Shown: one piece after another, positions 11,706-25,470 of the stretch
Position numbering within the stretch: position 1 is the first letter of the stretch
Layout of the letters: the number at the start of each line of letters is the position of its first letter
NCBI GenBank assembly: GCA_900155495.1
Contig: FTLJ01000098.1
Coordinates: forward strand, 1 to 64,000
DNA from: Porogramme epimiltina
Lineage: Eukaryota > Basidiomycota > Agaricomycetes > Polyporales > Polyporaceae
DNA: 64,000 bases
Reading direction: 5' to 3'
The notes under the pieces: generated by a model
The model's input: only the letters and a program-made list of their open reading frames with translations
Databases searched by the model: none
What the model was told of the DNA's origin: nothing
Made by a program: the position numbers and the translations under genes

Positions 11706-12448
11706 GGCTGGTGGGGGGATGGAAGGAGCGAAGCGGTGGTGGTTGCGGTGATGGATGGAGTGGATTGGAGGAGATCGAACGGGGAGGAGGAGGGAGAGGA
11801 AGAGCGGGGGAGGACGCGGGGAAGGGCGAATTAAGGCGGGTAGATAGCAGAGGGAATATCAGGTGATCCCGCGCGATGGGGGGGATGATCTCATAGATCA
11901 GATTCAGTGCGTCCTTCGGCGTTGGTCGGCTAAATGGAGGCAGGAGCGGGGCGGCGCCGGCGGGCCAGTGGCGGGCTCTCGCTCTGCCTCCGTCCGCCGA
12001 ACCTAATGTCCGCACGGGGGGCGCGTCCGCCGCCGGGGATACGGCGGGGGTACCGCGAAGGCGTGCGTGCGCATCACACAGAACGTCGCGCGATGTCTGG
12101 GCTGGGAGACTTGAGCCAACCACCGCGCAGAGAAAGATACAGACGCACTCCCATCGGCCCTCGCCGCATGCATCGCTCAGCTCCCAGCCTATCGTACGCT
12201 CGTCGCACTCCGCACGTTCGCGATCCGCGCCCTCTGCGCGTCTGTCAGATGCCCAGCGCCCCTACCCATCGCCCAGCCCCCGGATACCTGCCACCGTCTC
12301 CACGCCCGCCGCGTTCGCCACGGCCAAGACCGTCGCTCGCCCCTGTATCCATTCCAAGACCGCGCGACCGAACGCGATGTGCTCCATTCCTCCCTCGGCG
12401 TACACACATACAATCTCTGCTGCGGCGCGTCGTCCACAGCGCATCCCA
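11706..12448. promoter_or_regulatory. upstream region of pyruvate carboxylase
   Basis: 743 bp between the pyruvate carboxylase start and the end of the GDP-mannose transporter, both on the minus strand. It holds the PYC promoter and the transporter 3' UTR. GC-rich with purine-biased stretches (11740-11870); no clear regulatory motif or gene was recognised. Confidence 0.5.
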
Positions 12449-13964
12449 TCACGATGTCCTATTCGCCAGCGGGATGATCCCGCCGTGGTGTGCCGCCTGC
12501 TCTGCCTTCTTCTGGTTGTTCTTCGCCACCGCGTACACCAATCCCGCGAAGAACCCGACGCTCACCGCCGTCACCGACCCGAAAGTGACGGGATCTCCGA
12601 AAAAGATCATCCCCGACGCGGCGACGGGCAGCTTGTTCAACGCCCCGACCATGCTACGAATCTCCGTCAGTCACCAAGCCAAGGACGACAGACAAGAACG
12701 CCAACCTGTATGTCGTGCTGCTCGTTGCCCGGATACACCAAGCGGTCGTGTACGAGATACCGACCGCCGCCCCACCAGAGAACGCGATCGCGAACAGAAG
12801 GAAGTTCCGTGTGTCTGGGGGGCTAGATATCGCTTATAAGCTCCCGATGCTGGAAACCCAAGCCCGAATGCCTTACAAGTTGCGGTTCAGATTGTCGTAA
12901 CCCCAGTCTTCGGCGATGATAGACGCCACAGCCAAGACGGGAATGGAAAGCAGGTTGTTATAAAACATCGTATCCCAGTCGGAGAACCCAGTCAACTTGA
13001 TCCTCTTCCTCATTGTCAGGACCTGTAAACCGAATCAATGTCTCGCGCATGTGGAGGTCTCTGACATTAAGACGTACATAGGCTGCGCTGGTTGCACAGT
13101 TTAGGAACATCCAAAAGTACCCCGCATTCATCTTAGATACTGCGCCTGTCAACCCAACGAGTGCCCCAGCTTCCGCCACAGCAGGGTCACCGAGAGCCAA
13201 TACATCGCTGATATCGGCCCAAGCCGCTATGACCGAAGACACGACCTGGAAGGCCAGGCAACCATGAGAACGCCATGTCTATCTTGACCAGTTCATACAT
13301 ACCATTAGGATGAACGACACTAGGGTAAGACCAGTCACACGACCTCCAAACCAGATCACTTCGCCGTACGCGATGAGGATGATAGTCAAATTCTTGAAGA
13401 TCGTGTATACTGGGATGCTCAAGAATTGCTAGCACGCCCAAAAGACGCATTTGGTGAGCTCGTCGCTTTCTTGACCTAATGGATGCACTCACTAGGCTTT
13501 TCGAGCCCGTGTATATCACCCCGACGAGCATGACGCTGATCGGGAACCACGTCTTCGCGTCCTTCGTGTCGAAGTCACGGAAAGAGATAAGACCGAGCTT
13601 CTTGACGGTATAGACTACCGAGCAGCAAACGAATGATTGAATGCATAACAGGAGGAAGTTCATGTTGAACTGGCTTCCTGAGACAACAAACTTGCTGGGT
13701 GTCAATGAAATCGCCAGAGCAAGGGAGCGTGTATTGGCCCACCTTGTTTATTACTGTCATAAGAATCGAAGCCACACAGTAGCATACAATTGGGGCAACT
13801 AGGTGGTGGGTTTATGGCCCATTTGAACATTACGACATGTCTTGACAGAGAAAGAGCATACCTGTAGACGTGGCTGCATTCTGTGAGCTCCCTGATCCGG
13901 TCGCCAAAGCCTTCTTCATCTCGACAACATCATCCTCCTTTGCGGAGGAGTGGTCGTTGGCCAT
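12449..13964 (-). CDS. VRG4: GDP-mannose transporter (Vrg4 family)
   Basis: Golgi membrane antiporter that brings GDP-mannose into the lumen in exchange for GMP, feeding mannosylation of glycoproteins and glycolipids. Diagnostic motifs of the family are present: FYNN (in [12 protein letters not shown]) and GALNK (in [17 protein letters not shown]), both known to be needed for GDP-mannose recognition. Around ten hydrophobic segments are visible, from [18 protein letters not shown] to [20 protein letters not shown]. The start is the ATG at 13964 ([16 protein letters not shown]), a short hydrophilic cytosolic N-terminus; the stop is at 12451-12449. Several short introns, for example after VINK and after GSKSL. 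The C-terminal tail is Lys/Gln-rich and ends [12 protein letters not shown]. Confidence 0.94.
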
Positions 13965-14839
13965 CTTCTTCTACGTGTGATATCTTCTAGGACGAGAGTC
14001 TTGAACTTTGAGGTGTAGAGAGAACAGGAAACCTGCGATATGTTGGCGCAAGTCCGGTATCGGAGAGGATAAATTATGTTCTAACGGCGAGTGTTTCCAG
14101 TATTAGCACCTTGTGGGAGAAGAGCGGCGCAGGTGCGAGGTGAAAGAATGGACGGATAACAGCCAAGGGGAGACGGGAGAGCAGGAAGAGAGAGGTTGAA
14201 GACGAGGCGTTACACGAGCTCTATCTGCACGGTGGCAGCAACTGGCGGGGAAGGTCAAAGACGCCCATATATTTGCCATTTCTGGAGTGCGGGTGCTGTG
14301 GCGTGAACTGGACGTTAAACCGCCATGCATGTGTTGCCCTTTGGAGTATCTCTTTTACTTGCCTGCTAACACCCTCTGAGGTACTGTCATGACAAGTGCT
14401 CTGGTTGGCATTCTATTCATAAGCGTACAAATACATTAAACTCATGAATTGCAAAGAGCTAATGAGCCACTCCATGCCGATACTCTGATATCATCTCCAA
14501 GGTCCCGCGGGTAGATCCAAGCACACTAGGCCTTAACGTATGTCTTATGAGGCATGAACTCTACCGGTATGTACGGAGTATAATGTCTTGGGAGACCGAA
14601 TACCGAATGGTCGCAGCAGCGACGCTGCGATCCGTCTGCGCACCATGCCCGCCTGACGTAGTTCCTTCCCTTGCATGGATCCGTAGTCGCTACGGAAGCC
14701 GAATGTGTCCACTGTGGCGTGCGCTGCTGCGCATACGCTGTACTATTTGACGTTCAACGCATATTATTAGAAAGGCAAGCGATGTCAAAAACAGGTACCT
14801 CGGGAAGATGTGCCACTGGAAACAACCAAGCCACAAAGC
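13965..14839. other. intergenic region between VRG4 and the Hsk3-like gene
   Basis: 875 bp upstream of the GDP-mannose transporter and downstream of the small DASH subunit gene, both on the minus strand. It contains the VRG4 promoter. No open frame with recognisable protein and no RNA gene or repeat was seen. Confidence 0.55.
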
Positions 14840-15122
14840 CTATTCCTGCTTCGGCTCCTCTTCCTCGTCGGTGTTGAGCTCCATAGCCACGGTCATCAGC
14901 CTAGGATAATTTTCAGATCGTGAGGACGCGAAAACACCAGCAGGAAGGTACTCACTGCCCAGCATGGGACGCGGAGAGGACCCTCATCGCGTCGAGGTTG
15001 ACCTTCATCATCTCGCAAAGATCCGCGGTTTGTCCTATAGCCTGCGACAGCTTCCCCAGGCTATGCCTCAGCTGCATGTAGTTCCTGTCCTTCGCTTGGA
15101 CTGCGTTTGTCTGGGGCTGCAT
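14840..15122 (-). CDS. HSK3: DASH complex subunit Hsk3-like (75 aa)
   Basis: Very small two-exon gene. The exons 14956-15122 and 14840-14900 join in frame to give 75 residues from MQPQTNAVQAKDRNYMQL to the acidic tail NTDEEEEPKQE. The body is a heptad-like helix (QLRHSLGKLSQAIGQTADLC, MMKVNLDAMRVLSASH) followed by AGQLMTVAMELN. This layout and length resemble Hsk3, a DASH/Dam1 ring subunit that couples kinetochores to spindle microtubules in fungi. The assignment rests on pattern and length rather than a strong motif; another small helical kinetochore protein remains possible. Divergent from SUR2 with 315 bp between the start codons. Confidence 0.7.
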
Positions 15123-15437
15123 CGTGACCACTGCGGCGTGAGCTAATGGACCTGGTTGAGTTCAAGAAAGGACTAGGACTCGGAGCGCCGGCCGACGGAG
15201 ACGGAGAGCGGAAGTAATCGTCAGCACCGGCCGGGTGCGCCGCCCGGGGAACGCTCACGTGCCACTACGTAATCGGGATTTGGAGCGGGTGCGACGTTCC
15301 AACAAAATCTCGAGTTGGACCAGGCCGGCTTCGACGCTCACGCCAGGCTCTCGGCCTCTCTCCGCCCGCCCTATTTCACCCACCGCGCTCCCCACCCTCT
15401 CCCCAGGCGACAGCGCATCGCCCAGCACCCGCCCGTC
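15123..15437. promoter_or_regulatory. bidirectional promoter, Hsk3-like / SUR2
   Basis: 315 bp between divergent start codons. The SUR2 side is C-rich and pyrimidine-rich just before the ATG, as is common at fungal transcription starts. No TATA box was seen. Confidence 0.5.
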
Positions 15438-16548
15438 ATGAACGCCACGACCTCCTTCCTCGATGCCAGCCAGCTGCGCCACCTCGCGAACAACACGCCC
15501 ATATACTACTCTCCCAATGTCGCGCTCACGTCCTGGGGACCGGACCACCTCCTCGCGCTCGCGGTGCCCATCGTCGCGTACTGGGCTCTGAGCTGCGTCT
15601 TTTACATCTTCGACATTTCTGGCTGGAAGTGGCTGGACAAGTACCGCATCCACGAGAGCGAGGAGGTCAAGACTCGCAACCTCGTCTCAGTTGGGCAGGT
15701 CGTACGAGCGGTCATCTTCCAGCAAGCGCTGCAGACCGCACTAGGCCTTTGGTGGCTGGAAGAGGGGCCAACAGGAGACCAAGTCGACCATGTCGCGAAC
15801 ATGCTCAAGCTCGCCCCATGGCTGGCGCGTGCCGTGACTTTCGCACTTGGGGAGGAGATGGGTTCGCAGCTGCTTGCGAGCCGGGGCGCGGATGGTTTGT
15901 ATACTCTCTATTGGTGGGCCATCCCCAGCATCAAGTTCGTCTTCGGAATGTGCGTACATCAGTTCCTCGGCCGGAAGAATGTTCGCTCATGTGGTTTCTG
16001 CTCTAGGTTTATCATCGACACATGGCAATACTTCCTCCATCGCTTCATGCATGTGAACACATACTTGTACAAGAAGATCCATTCCTATCACCACCGTCTC
16101 TACGTTCCGTACGCATTCGGCGCCCTGTATAACCATCCTATCGAAGGGTTCCTGCTGGACTCGTGTGGCGCCGTTCTTGCGGAATGGATCGCAGGTCTCT
16201 CCACACGGGAGGCCATGCTCCTATTCGCTGTTTCAACACTCAAGACGGTAGACGACCACTGTGGATACAAGCTCCCCTGGGACCCTCTCCAGCTGGCGAG
16301 CCCGAACAACGCCGACTACCACGACATCCACCATCAGGTTCGTGGGCGCGTCGCACTTCAGCCTTCCCGGCTTCGCTCCGGCTCCATACAAGGATTCATT
16401 CTCACCCCTTGGACGTTGACAGGTGATTGGTATCAAGAGCAACTTCTCACAGCCGTTCTTCATCCACTGGGACGCTATCCTTGGTACCCGGATGACTCGC
16501 AAGGATATCGAAGAGCGTCGGGCGAGACAGAAGCAGAAGGCACAGTAG
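15438..16548 (+). CDS. SUR2: sphinganine C4-monooxygenase (Sur2)
   Basis: ER membrane di-iron hydroxylase that converts dihydrosphingosine to phytosphingosine, a step of fungal ceramide synthesis. The three histidine clusters of the fatty acid hydroxylase superfamily are visible: HRFMH, HSYHH and HDIHH, with another conserved His in DDHCGYKLPWDP. Hydrophobic segments lie at LLALAVPIVAYWALSCVFYI and around IKFVFGM. Three exons, 15438-15949, 16007-16337 and 16423-16548, give 322 residues in frame; the stop follows RRARQKQKAQ. The length matches the family. It converges on MAK16, with under 200 bp between stop codons. Confidence 0.95.
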
Positions 16549-16721
16549 AGTTTGCTTGTATTCGTTCGCGTGTGACATACCTTCTACCGGTTCTACGGTA
16601 CATTTCTTCTAATGTTGTACGGGCCACCTCCTTTCCGTCTTGCCTTGGTTTGCGCTTAGGTTCTGCCAGTCCCACATACTTGTATAATGGAGTAATGATA
16701 GATAGAACAACCACTGCACAT

Positions 16722-16727
16722 AATAAA
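16722..16727 (+). terminator. candidate AATAAA polyadenylation signal of SUR2
   Basis: An AATAAA on the SUR2 strand about 175 nt after its stop and just before the convergent MAK16 stop. If used, the SUR2 transcript would overlap the MAK16 3' end. Confidence 0.35.
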
Positions 16728-16745
16728 TGCGATGCGCCACACCCC

Positions 16746-18101
16746 GCTACCAATTCGCGAGAGCCTCCTTGGTAAGCGGTACACTCTCCATTTCGTGCTC
16801 GTACTCGACCTCGACCCTGGGCCCCTCTGGAATGCGGAACTAGGTCAGGAACTACATCAAACCAAATAAACGTGCCAACTTACTTCTCGCCTTCTTCTCC
16901 GGACCCTTCCTTGGGGGCTTCTGAGGTTTCGAGGGTGCCTTCCGCTTCCCGAGGGTAGTTTTCCTGGAAGGACCATCTTCGTCGTCACTGTCTTCATCAT
17001 CATCCTCGTCTTCGTCATCTTCCTCCCCAGATGACTAGAACACACCATGAGAACAAGGCACATCGCAGACCGGGACCGCCGAGTACTCACCGCAGCGTCT
17101 TCCAGATCGCTCAGCCCATCCTCGTCTTCCTCTCCACTCAAGTCGCTCACGAATTCACGCTCGCCCCAGCCCTCTTCCTCATCCTCCAGCTCCTCCTCGT
17201 CCTCCTCATCCGTCTCGTCGTCTTCCATCTCTAGCTCCTTGCCCTTGCCCTTCTCGCCCTCTCGTTCGCCGCGCTCGCGGTCGAGTACGGCTTGCCAGAC
17301 GGCCTCGTTCACGTTCAGCGGCGCGTCGCCGTACGCCTTGGACTTCAGCCGCTCGATGAGCTCCGCCTCGATCGACCGCTCGAGTTTTGCGGCCGAGAGC
17401 GCTTTGCGCTCGCGCACGGCTTCTCGCCTGTCGAGCTTTTTCTTCACCCCGACGAGCTTCGGCCTATGCAGGGCCAATAATGTATTGGCGTTCAGCGGAG
17501 GGGGTGAGAGAGGAACAGACGCACTGTTGCCGCAAAGCAAGTCGCCTCATCTTGATGAGGTACTGTGTGATTTTGGTGACACGCTGCTTGCACTTGTGTA
17601 TTGTGAAGTTCGGCCAATGTATGAGCTCCTTGTCAATCTAATGATATTTGGGGTGGGGCATTAGAGGGAATCTTGCCGAGCTCCGCGGAGAAGAAACTTG
17701 CCTGCTCCAGGGCCTTAGAATAGTTATTAGAAAGTTTTATGCGCTCCCACATGTGCGCGGGAGAGTGTGCACGCTCTATTGTCTTGACATAGAGGTAGAG
17801 CACGCCTACCAATTCGTAGCCACAATGTGAGCGACTCTAGCAACATAATAATAGTAGATTTATAAAACGAACTCACCCTCCTTCTCCCTGACCGTTGCAT
17901 ACCTCGAGTTCGCTAATGGGCAACTCTGCCTGTTGCATAACCCCGTCACGTTGTACTCATTCCGGCAGAAGTTTTGGGTTGCAGTCCTGCACGGGTGCGT
18001 TAGCGAGCTCGTTCACAGAGCGCGGTTGCTAGCACACACTTGACTTTGTACGAGCAGAACTGCGTATTGATGACAGACCAGATGACGTCGTCGCTCTGCA
18101 T
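16746..18101 (-). CDS. MAK16: Mak16, 60S ribosomal subunit biogenesis protein
   Basis: Nucleolar protein of early pre-60S particles, needed for 27S pre-rRNA processing. The N-terminus [20 protein letters not shown] is the family signature, followed by [20 protein letters not shown] with the conserved cysteines that resemble a zinc-binding site. The middle carries [20 protein letters not shown] and LPLNVNE-type [15 protein letters not shown]. After this comes a long Asp/Glu tract and a basic C-terminal part ending [22 protein letters not shown]. Start ATG at 18101; stop at 16748-16746. Introns interrupt the conserved N-terminus and the acidic region; I did not sum all exons. Confidence 0.93.
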
Positions 18102-18422
18102 GGCACCGAGGAAGGGGGTGGGTATCGATCCGCGAAGGAGAGACCGTGGACGAGCGCAGAGGAGTTCACGCACGCGCCTGCCGTCTCTCCAGAAAATCTA
18201 GTATGCTGTCTCGGATTGGCTGAGGAGAGGATTCCCACGCTTCCGAGAGCGCCTATTTGGTAGCACGAGCTCACACTGCATGCACCGATTGTGTCATAAC
18301 ACGCACTCTTCCCCGAACGGCTACTATCTACTCTCGTGCGCTCAGGCTCTGCTCGTCTCCAACGCATTTTCTCTTGCTACACTCTTTCCGTCTTCTTTAT
18401 TAACGACTCCCGCACGCCGACT
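18102..18422. promoter_or_regulatory. bidirectional promoter, MAK16 / Fmp32-like
   Basis: 321 bp between divergent start codons. Pyrimidine-rich on the plus strand close to the Fmp32-like ATG. No clear TATA box. Confidence 0.45.
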
Positions 18423-19275
18423 ATGCCACATTCATTCGCTTCCACTTCGGCTCGTGCCGTCCGTGCTATTGCACTCCCCCAACCATCCGTCCCTCGAGTC
18501 ATCTCTTCACTAAGGCGATATTTCCGCGCATCCCCTCGCCGGATGGAGTTCCACTTCGATACGCACCATTTTGTTCAACGCCTAGAACGAGAGGGTTTGA
18601 ACCGCGCTCAGGCCGAAGGGATCATGTCTGCTATGGCGGAGGTTATCGACGAGAGTATTCGGAATATGACAAGCAACATGGTAACAAAGGCCGACCAGGA
18701 GAAAGTTCGTCCCTCGTTGTATTTCTGAAAGTTCGATTCTTCCTCTGAAACGCATCCTGTGGCACGTGTAGCACCATTATACTCAGCAGGTTGACTTTGC
18801 GCAGCTGAAGTCAGAACTCCAGCTCATGGAGAAGAACGAGCTCGCGATGATCAAGGCGGAGAACGACCGGCTTGTGACGGACATTGACAAGCTCAAGCAG
18901 CGGCTCAGGGAAGAGATCACCCGCACGCAAGCTGGAGTGCGTCTCGACCTGAACCTTGAGAAGGGCCGCATGCGGGAGGAGACAAGCAAGCAGGAGTTGA
19001 AGATCAAGGAGGTGGACACTCGTATAGAGCAAGAAATTGCCGCACTACGAACGTCCATACAGGTTTCGAAGGCACGCCCTCCCACCATGACCACCGCCGC
19101 TCTACCATACTAACGAATTTCCTTTCACGCTGATCAGGCCACTACGTTGCAGTATCTTGTCGGTTTTGGTGCGTAGAGTAGCCTGGTTTTCGGCCTAGTA
19201 TCTCACTAATCAATAACCCCGCCAGTGACCGGTTGCTCCGCGCTGCTCATGGCCTACATGCGCTTCCGGGTCTAA
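18423..19275 (+). CDS. mitochondrial coiled-coil protein, Fmp32/MCUR1 (DUF1640) family
   Basis: Predicted mitochondrial inner-membrane protein. The N-terminus MPHSFASTSARAVRAIALPQ is rich in Ser, Ala and Arg with no acids, as in an import presequence. The family core follows: FHFDTHHFVQRLEREGLNRA, then AQAEGIMSAMAEVIDESI, a long coiled coil (LKSELQLMEKNELAMIKAEN to EQEIAALRTSIQ) and a single C-terminal membrane segment ending ALLMAYMRFRV. This architecture matches yeast Fmp32 and animal CCDC90/MCUR1, implicated in cytochrome oxidase assembly and in calcium uniporter regulation; which applies here is unknown. Three introns, the last splitting YLVGF and VTGCSA. The ATG at 18423 is the first in the frame. 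Confidence 0.88.
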
Positions 19276-19583
19276 CAACCTGACGTTCGTCTTCACTCCA
19301 CTCAAGACTACATTACATCATATCTATAGATCGGGAGGCAGGGACTTTCAATGCTGCTTTTTGGGCCAGCTGCGCCACGGACACGTTTGACGAACACGAG
19401 CGGACAATTACAAGACACCTTGTTAACTGGTGTCGTAATGGTTGTGAGTTTCGAACACATTCAGCTAGCGATTGCAATGATGTTGATACACGATGTTTTA
19501 GTTCTATGTATTGATAATTGTATTCCTAACTTCCCGTTCGAGTCCAATGTCACATTGGGAAACGTCAGACCTCTAGTAATCAT
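19276..19583. other. convergent intergenic region
   Basis: 308 bp between the stops of the Fmp32-like and guanylate kinase genes. AT-richer than the flanking exons and presumably both 3' UTRs. Nothing else seen. Confidence 0.55.
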
Positions 19584-20331
19584 CTAATCATCTAATGGGG
19601 GTAACGAGTCACTGGCAATCGTTTGACCAAGAGCAACCTTCTCGAACTTTTCGTACGCCCGGTCAAGATCGTCGTTCACAATGACCAGATCGTGTGCTCC
19701 CTCCTTCGCGAAGTCGATTTCGTGGAGGGCAGTTGCCAGACGCTTCGCTACCGCTGCCTCGGTCTCTGTCCCACGACCTTGGAGGCGTTGACGGAGCGCG
19801 GCCAGAGAGGGCGGAGAAACGAAGAGGTAGACGGGGTTCAGATCCGTCGCTTTAACTTGGCGGACTCCCTAGGACGGGTGTTTGGACGGACGGGAAAGTC
19901 AGACGGGAGCTGTAAGGAAACACACCTGCGCCTCGATATCCAGCAGACACCTCCTGCCCGTGTTCTGAATTTCCCTAACGGCCATGAAGCTGGTACCATA
20001 GAAGTTTCCGGAAAACTGAGCGTGCTCGATGAATGCGCCCTGGGCAAGGAGCTCCTTAAACTTGTCGTGGGTGACGAAGTAGTAGTCTTTGCCGTCGACC
20101 TCGCCGGCGCGAGGGGCACGCGTGGTGTCTGGGCGGTTCGGCGGCGACAGAGAGCGCGGGTGTCAGGGCGGTGGAACGAGAGGGGGGGGACCGAGACAGG
20201 TGCTTACGGGAGACACTGAATCCAAATTTATCCGGGTAATCGGCAAAAAGGCGTTTGAGGAGAGTGCTCTTGCCAACGCCGGACGGGCCCGACATGACGA
20301 GAGGGCGGAGAAAGTCTGCGACAAGAGACAT
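19584..20331 (-). CDS. GUK1: guanylate kinase
   Basis: Essential nucleotide kinase converting GMP and ATP to GDP and ADP. The P-loop is complete near the N-terminus ([20 protein letters not shown]). The GMP-binding region follows with the [18 protein letters not shown] segment, [15 protein letters not shown] and LLDIEAQG. The lid and C-terminal helices include [17 protein letters not shown] and [17 protein letters not shown]. The stop at 19586-19584 follows SDSLPPLDD. Start ATG at 20331 leaves only about a dozen residues before the P-loop, as expected for the family. At least two introns (after the FGFSVSR and DIEAQG regions). Divergent from the YANK-like kinase gene. Confidence 0.95.
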
Positions 20332-20764
20332 TGCGGATGCCTGAGGCGGAACAAGGGCAGGGGCGGAACGGTGGCAGCGACGGGACGGCGAGGAAGAGCA
20401 AGCGTGCTGTGGAGGAGATGAAGAGAGGCGTTTCGATCGGGAAACCTAAACAATGCTATGGCCCGGAATAGAAGAGGATAAGTGGGCGGAGATTATTACA
20501 TAAGAGGCACGGGAGACCGCTAGAGACGGGGTGGGAGGCGCCGGAGGAAGCGCCGGACTGATCGTCTGGGAGGACGGCGCCGAGGCCGTCTCACCCTCAT
20601 CTCGCTCTCCCTCTCGCTCCCGTCTCGCTCCTTCCCCCCCCCCGCCGCCAGGGCTCTCCGTCCCCCCGCCGCAGTCTCCCCCGTGGCCTCGCTGATATCC
20701 CTCCTTTAATTTCTCTTCTTCCCCCCTCGGCGCCCTCCTCTCTTCTTTCCGACACCCAACTATC
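20332..20764. promoter_or_regulatory. bidirectional promoter, GUK1 / YANK-like kinase
   Basis: 433 bp between divergent start codons. The half next to the kinase (about 20580-20760) is a strong C/T tract on the plus strand, a usual feature upstream of fungal transcription starts. Confidence 0.5.
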
Positions 20765-22629
<1,865 letters not shown>

Positions 22630-23927
22630 GCCGGACCCAACTCGCTCTCCTATGCTCTGCCAGCCCTGCGACCTCGGGCTTGAAATGGTTGAATGCTGGC
22701 CTGGCGCGCACCCTCACGTTCCATCTTTGCCGCGCCCCATGCATCATGTCTTGTTTGGTCCTCGCCCTCCATCATGTCCGCAGCCCGCGCTTCATTTATC
22801 TGTCCAATTATCACCTCCATCTTCCAAATCCCGACGCCTCCGGTCTCCAACCACCCCTCCCCACCTCCGCCTTCCCCCCTCGAGTCTGGCCCGCTGCCTC
22901 GCGCATATGTATCCCGCCTGTCGGACAGCGAACCCCCTCATGCCCTTGGATCTCGATCCCCATGACCTTTTATGTGATGGCCCTCACGTTCGCTCACGCG
23001 CTCCCCGTCTTACAACTGTACACCTTATTATCCCTATTCCGCGCCGCCCTTCCCCCCTCATCGTCCCCCACTTCGCAATACTTTATTGTGGTTAATAGTG
23101 CCCTCCCGCACGTCCTTTGCTCGTCCTTTGCTGTGTAGTGTTTCTCTCTTCATGGGTAGCAGCCAATCCCATCTTTTTGAGGTCCCCCTGGGGTCTCGGG
23201 TTTGGTATTTATCATGGTTGCGCATAGTCCGTCACCTGCTCCCTGTTATTCTACGCACAAGCCTAGTCCGTTTTTTTTGTTTGTCCTTTCGATAATCATC
23301 TCCTCTCTCTTCCTACGACGTACTGGGGGAGGGGCCCGGGGATCCTGCAGGTGCAGTGCGGCCAGCGGGGTGTCGATGTCGACTCTCGAGGCTCTTCACG
23401 GTTTACGGTACGCTCTGGCTTCTAAGGATATATATTCGAACATTCCTTCTCTTCTGGGTACGACTGTACATACTCATCTTTCCCTCCTCTCTCGCACTTG
23501 TACATGCATTACGGCGCTGTTCAATATTCTGGAGACAAGAAAGTAAAAGAAGTCCGTATCGTTGTTGATACCCCATTCTTTATATATACCGATCCCTCCA
23601 CCTCCGCTGCACTCGTCATTCGTCGCGGTTCTCCGAAAGGATGAAACGGCGGCCACGCGCAGTACACGACGGCCATCAGCAGTGTGCTCGCAGGACAAGT
23701 GTGCTCGCGATGTGCATGCAGCCCGCACGGAACGCCACATTTATATTCATTCGTCTCTACATTCGCCGAGGAAACGTCCCAAGATAACTGTATGGACAAT
23801 AAATTAGGCAACCGACAAATCCAAGTCTACCATCTCCGTCTTCTATACAGTAGCATCTTCTATGCACAACCAACAAGTCACTGTGGTACTAAGGCGCCAT
23901 TCATAGGAAGTGCCCGTCCGTTCATGC
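22630..23927. other. convergent intergenic region
   Basis: 1.3 kb between the kinase stop and the stop of the convergent Yea4-like gene. Its first half is pyrimidine-rich, C-rich sequence with long but unconvincing open frames, probably the kinase 3' UTR. An AATAAA at 23798-23803 lies on the kinase strand but over 1.1 kb from its stop. No gene recognised. Confidence 0.55.
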
Positions 23928-25470
23928 TCAATCTTTCTTCGGCTTCGCCTTCTTCACGTCAGCATGACTCGCAGAGGGGGCGGGATGCGAAGTGACGGCG
24001 GGGTACAGGAGCGAGCCAAGGAAGACCATGACCGCGCCTGCACCAAGCTGTGCATTCCAGCCGTTCCCGAACCACCACACGCTGAAGCAGAGGCTGAGGG
24101 CTTTGCGCGCTGTGAGCACGAGATTCGTCGACACGGACGACACGCGCTAATGGGGTGGTAGGCGGGAGGCGATCAGCTTATGCGAAAGAGCCCTGGACGG
24201 AATGCATGGACGCACTGCGCTAAGCTGGTTCACACCGGACACGCACGCCAGCTGCGTAAGCATGTTCGCACCGAGAACAGCGTAAGGGAGGAAGGGGGTG
24301 AAAGTGCCTAGGGCATCCTCCGAGAATGGCACTATAGACGTCGGTTGGGAGAGGCCTTGGAAGCCTCGCTTGAGGTCCTTCACGAAAAAGAGGAAGATGG
24401 GGAGGGACAGGAAATGCTAGTGGCAAAAATCTATTAGCGCAATGTCGCATGATATTGATTAAGATTTATTCGATACCGTGTAGAAAACGCCTTCTTTCCA
24501 GTGTGGACCGTACTTCGTATATGTACGTTCTTGGAGGACGCCCAAAATACCCGTCAGAAGAAGGGAAACGGTCAGCATGGCTACTCCTACAGAGTACCGT
24601 CCGACGTCAGGTGGTGCCTCGGAGACTTTTGGCGGAGATGGTCGGGACAACGCCGCGAGGACGACGCCAGCGGAGACGAAAGCCACTACTCCCTATTTGA
24701 ATATCGATATGAGCATGTGACGAGTGTATGCATGCATGCACCTGCCGCTTACAATCTGGGCTATTGAGTAGCGTTTCTTCATGACCAGATATCCTAGCAG
24801 CATGGACACCGCGAGGCCTGTAGGATGCCGGATTAACATTGCTTGCAACCGTGTATAAGAAACCGGCATTTACCTGCAGAGCGGAACACTATCTGGATAG
24901 TAAGCGGCACTGAGAACGCGAAGACCCAGTTGTTCATCAGGGAGCCAGAAGTGAAGACAAGGACTTGAAGTGCCCAGCTTTGCAGAGGAATGTGCCGAGG
25001 CTTCAGGCGGGGGATTATTCCCTTGGAGAAATCCAGAAAGGAGGGCAACGTCTGCACGGTAATGAACAACATCTGGGAGAACGTAAGGGTTGTGCCTGCA
25101 TATGGTCAGCATATGACGTCCTGTTTGTCTATGACCACTACATCCGCATCCTCACCGATATGCGCATCCATCTTCAGTAGCTGCTCATACGACCACACGT
25201 TTCTGGGAGAAAGAAACTATTCGCATTCATGGTGGGGAAGTAGATGACAGATTCTACTGACGAACAACACCCTCCGAAAACGAGGCTAAGCATCAGGCTA
25301 TAGTCCACCAGAGAGAAGGCGATCGCCTTGGGCACGTCTCCTGTCTTGCTGTCCTTTGCCGCCTCAGACAGCCTTGCTGGCATGCCTCCTCCGTTCACGA
25401 CGGACTTTGTCGCCCCGTTGCGGCGAGTCTTCAGGCCGCTCTTGCTAGGCGTTCTGGGACCTGCTACCAT
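23928..25470 (-). CDS. YEA4: UDP-N-acetylglucosamine transporter, Yea4/SLC35B4-like
   Basis: Nucleotide-sugar transporter of the UAA family in the ER or Golgi membrane; the Yea4/SLC35B4 branch carries UDP-GlcNAc (and UDP-xylose in animals) and is linked to chitin synthesis in yeast. Visible marks: an N-terminal hydrophilic region from the ATG at 25470 (MVAGPRTPSKSGLKTRRN), FGGCCSNVWSYEQLL, TFSQMLFITVQTLPSFL, RHIPLQSWALQVLVF, LNN-type SLMNNWVFAFSVPLTIQIVF and FRSAGLAVSMLLGYLVMKKR. The C-terminal half has SSVSTNLVLTARKALSLCFS and ends in a Lys-rich tail KKAKPKKD, which could serve ER retrieval. About ten hydrophobic segments. Several short introns. Confidence 0.87.

Noticed and set aside
15315..15437. 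N-terminal extension of SUR2 upstream of 15438
   Set aside because: The upstream frame starts from a non-ATG codon and reads as low-complexity Arg/Pro/His; the ATG at 15438 begins the family-like N-terminus.
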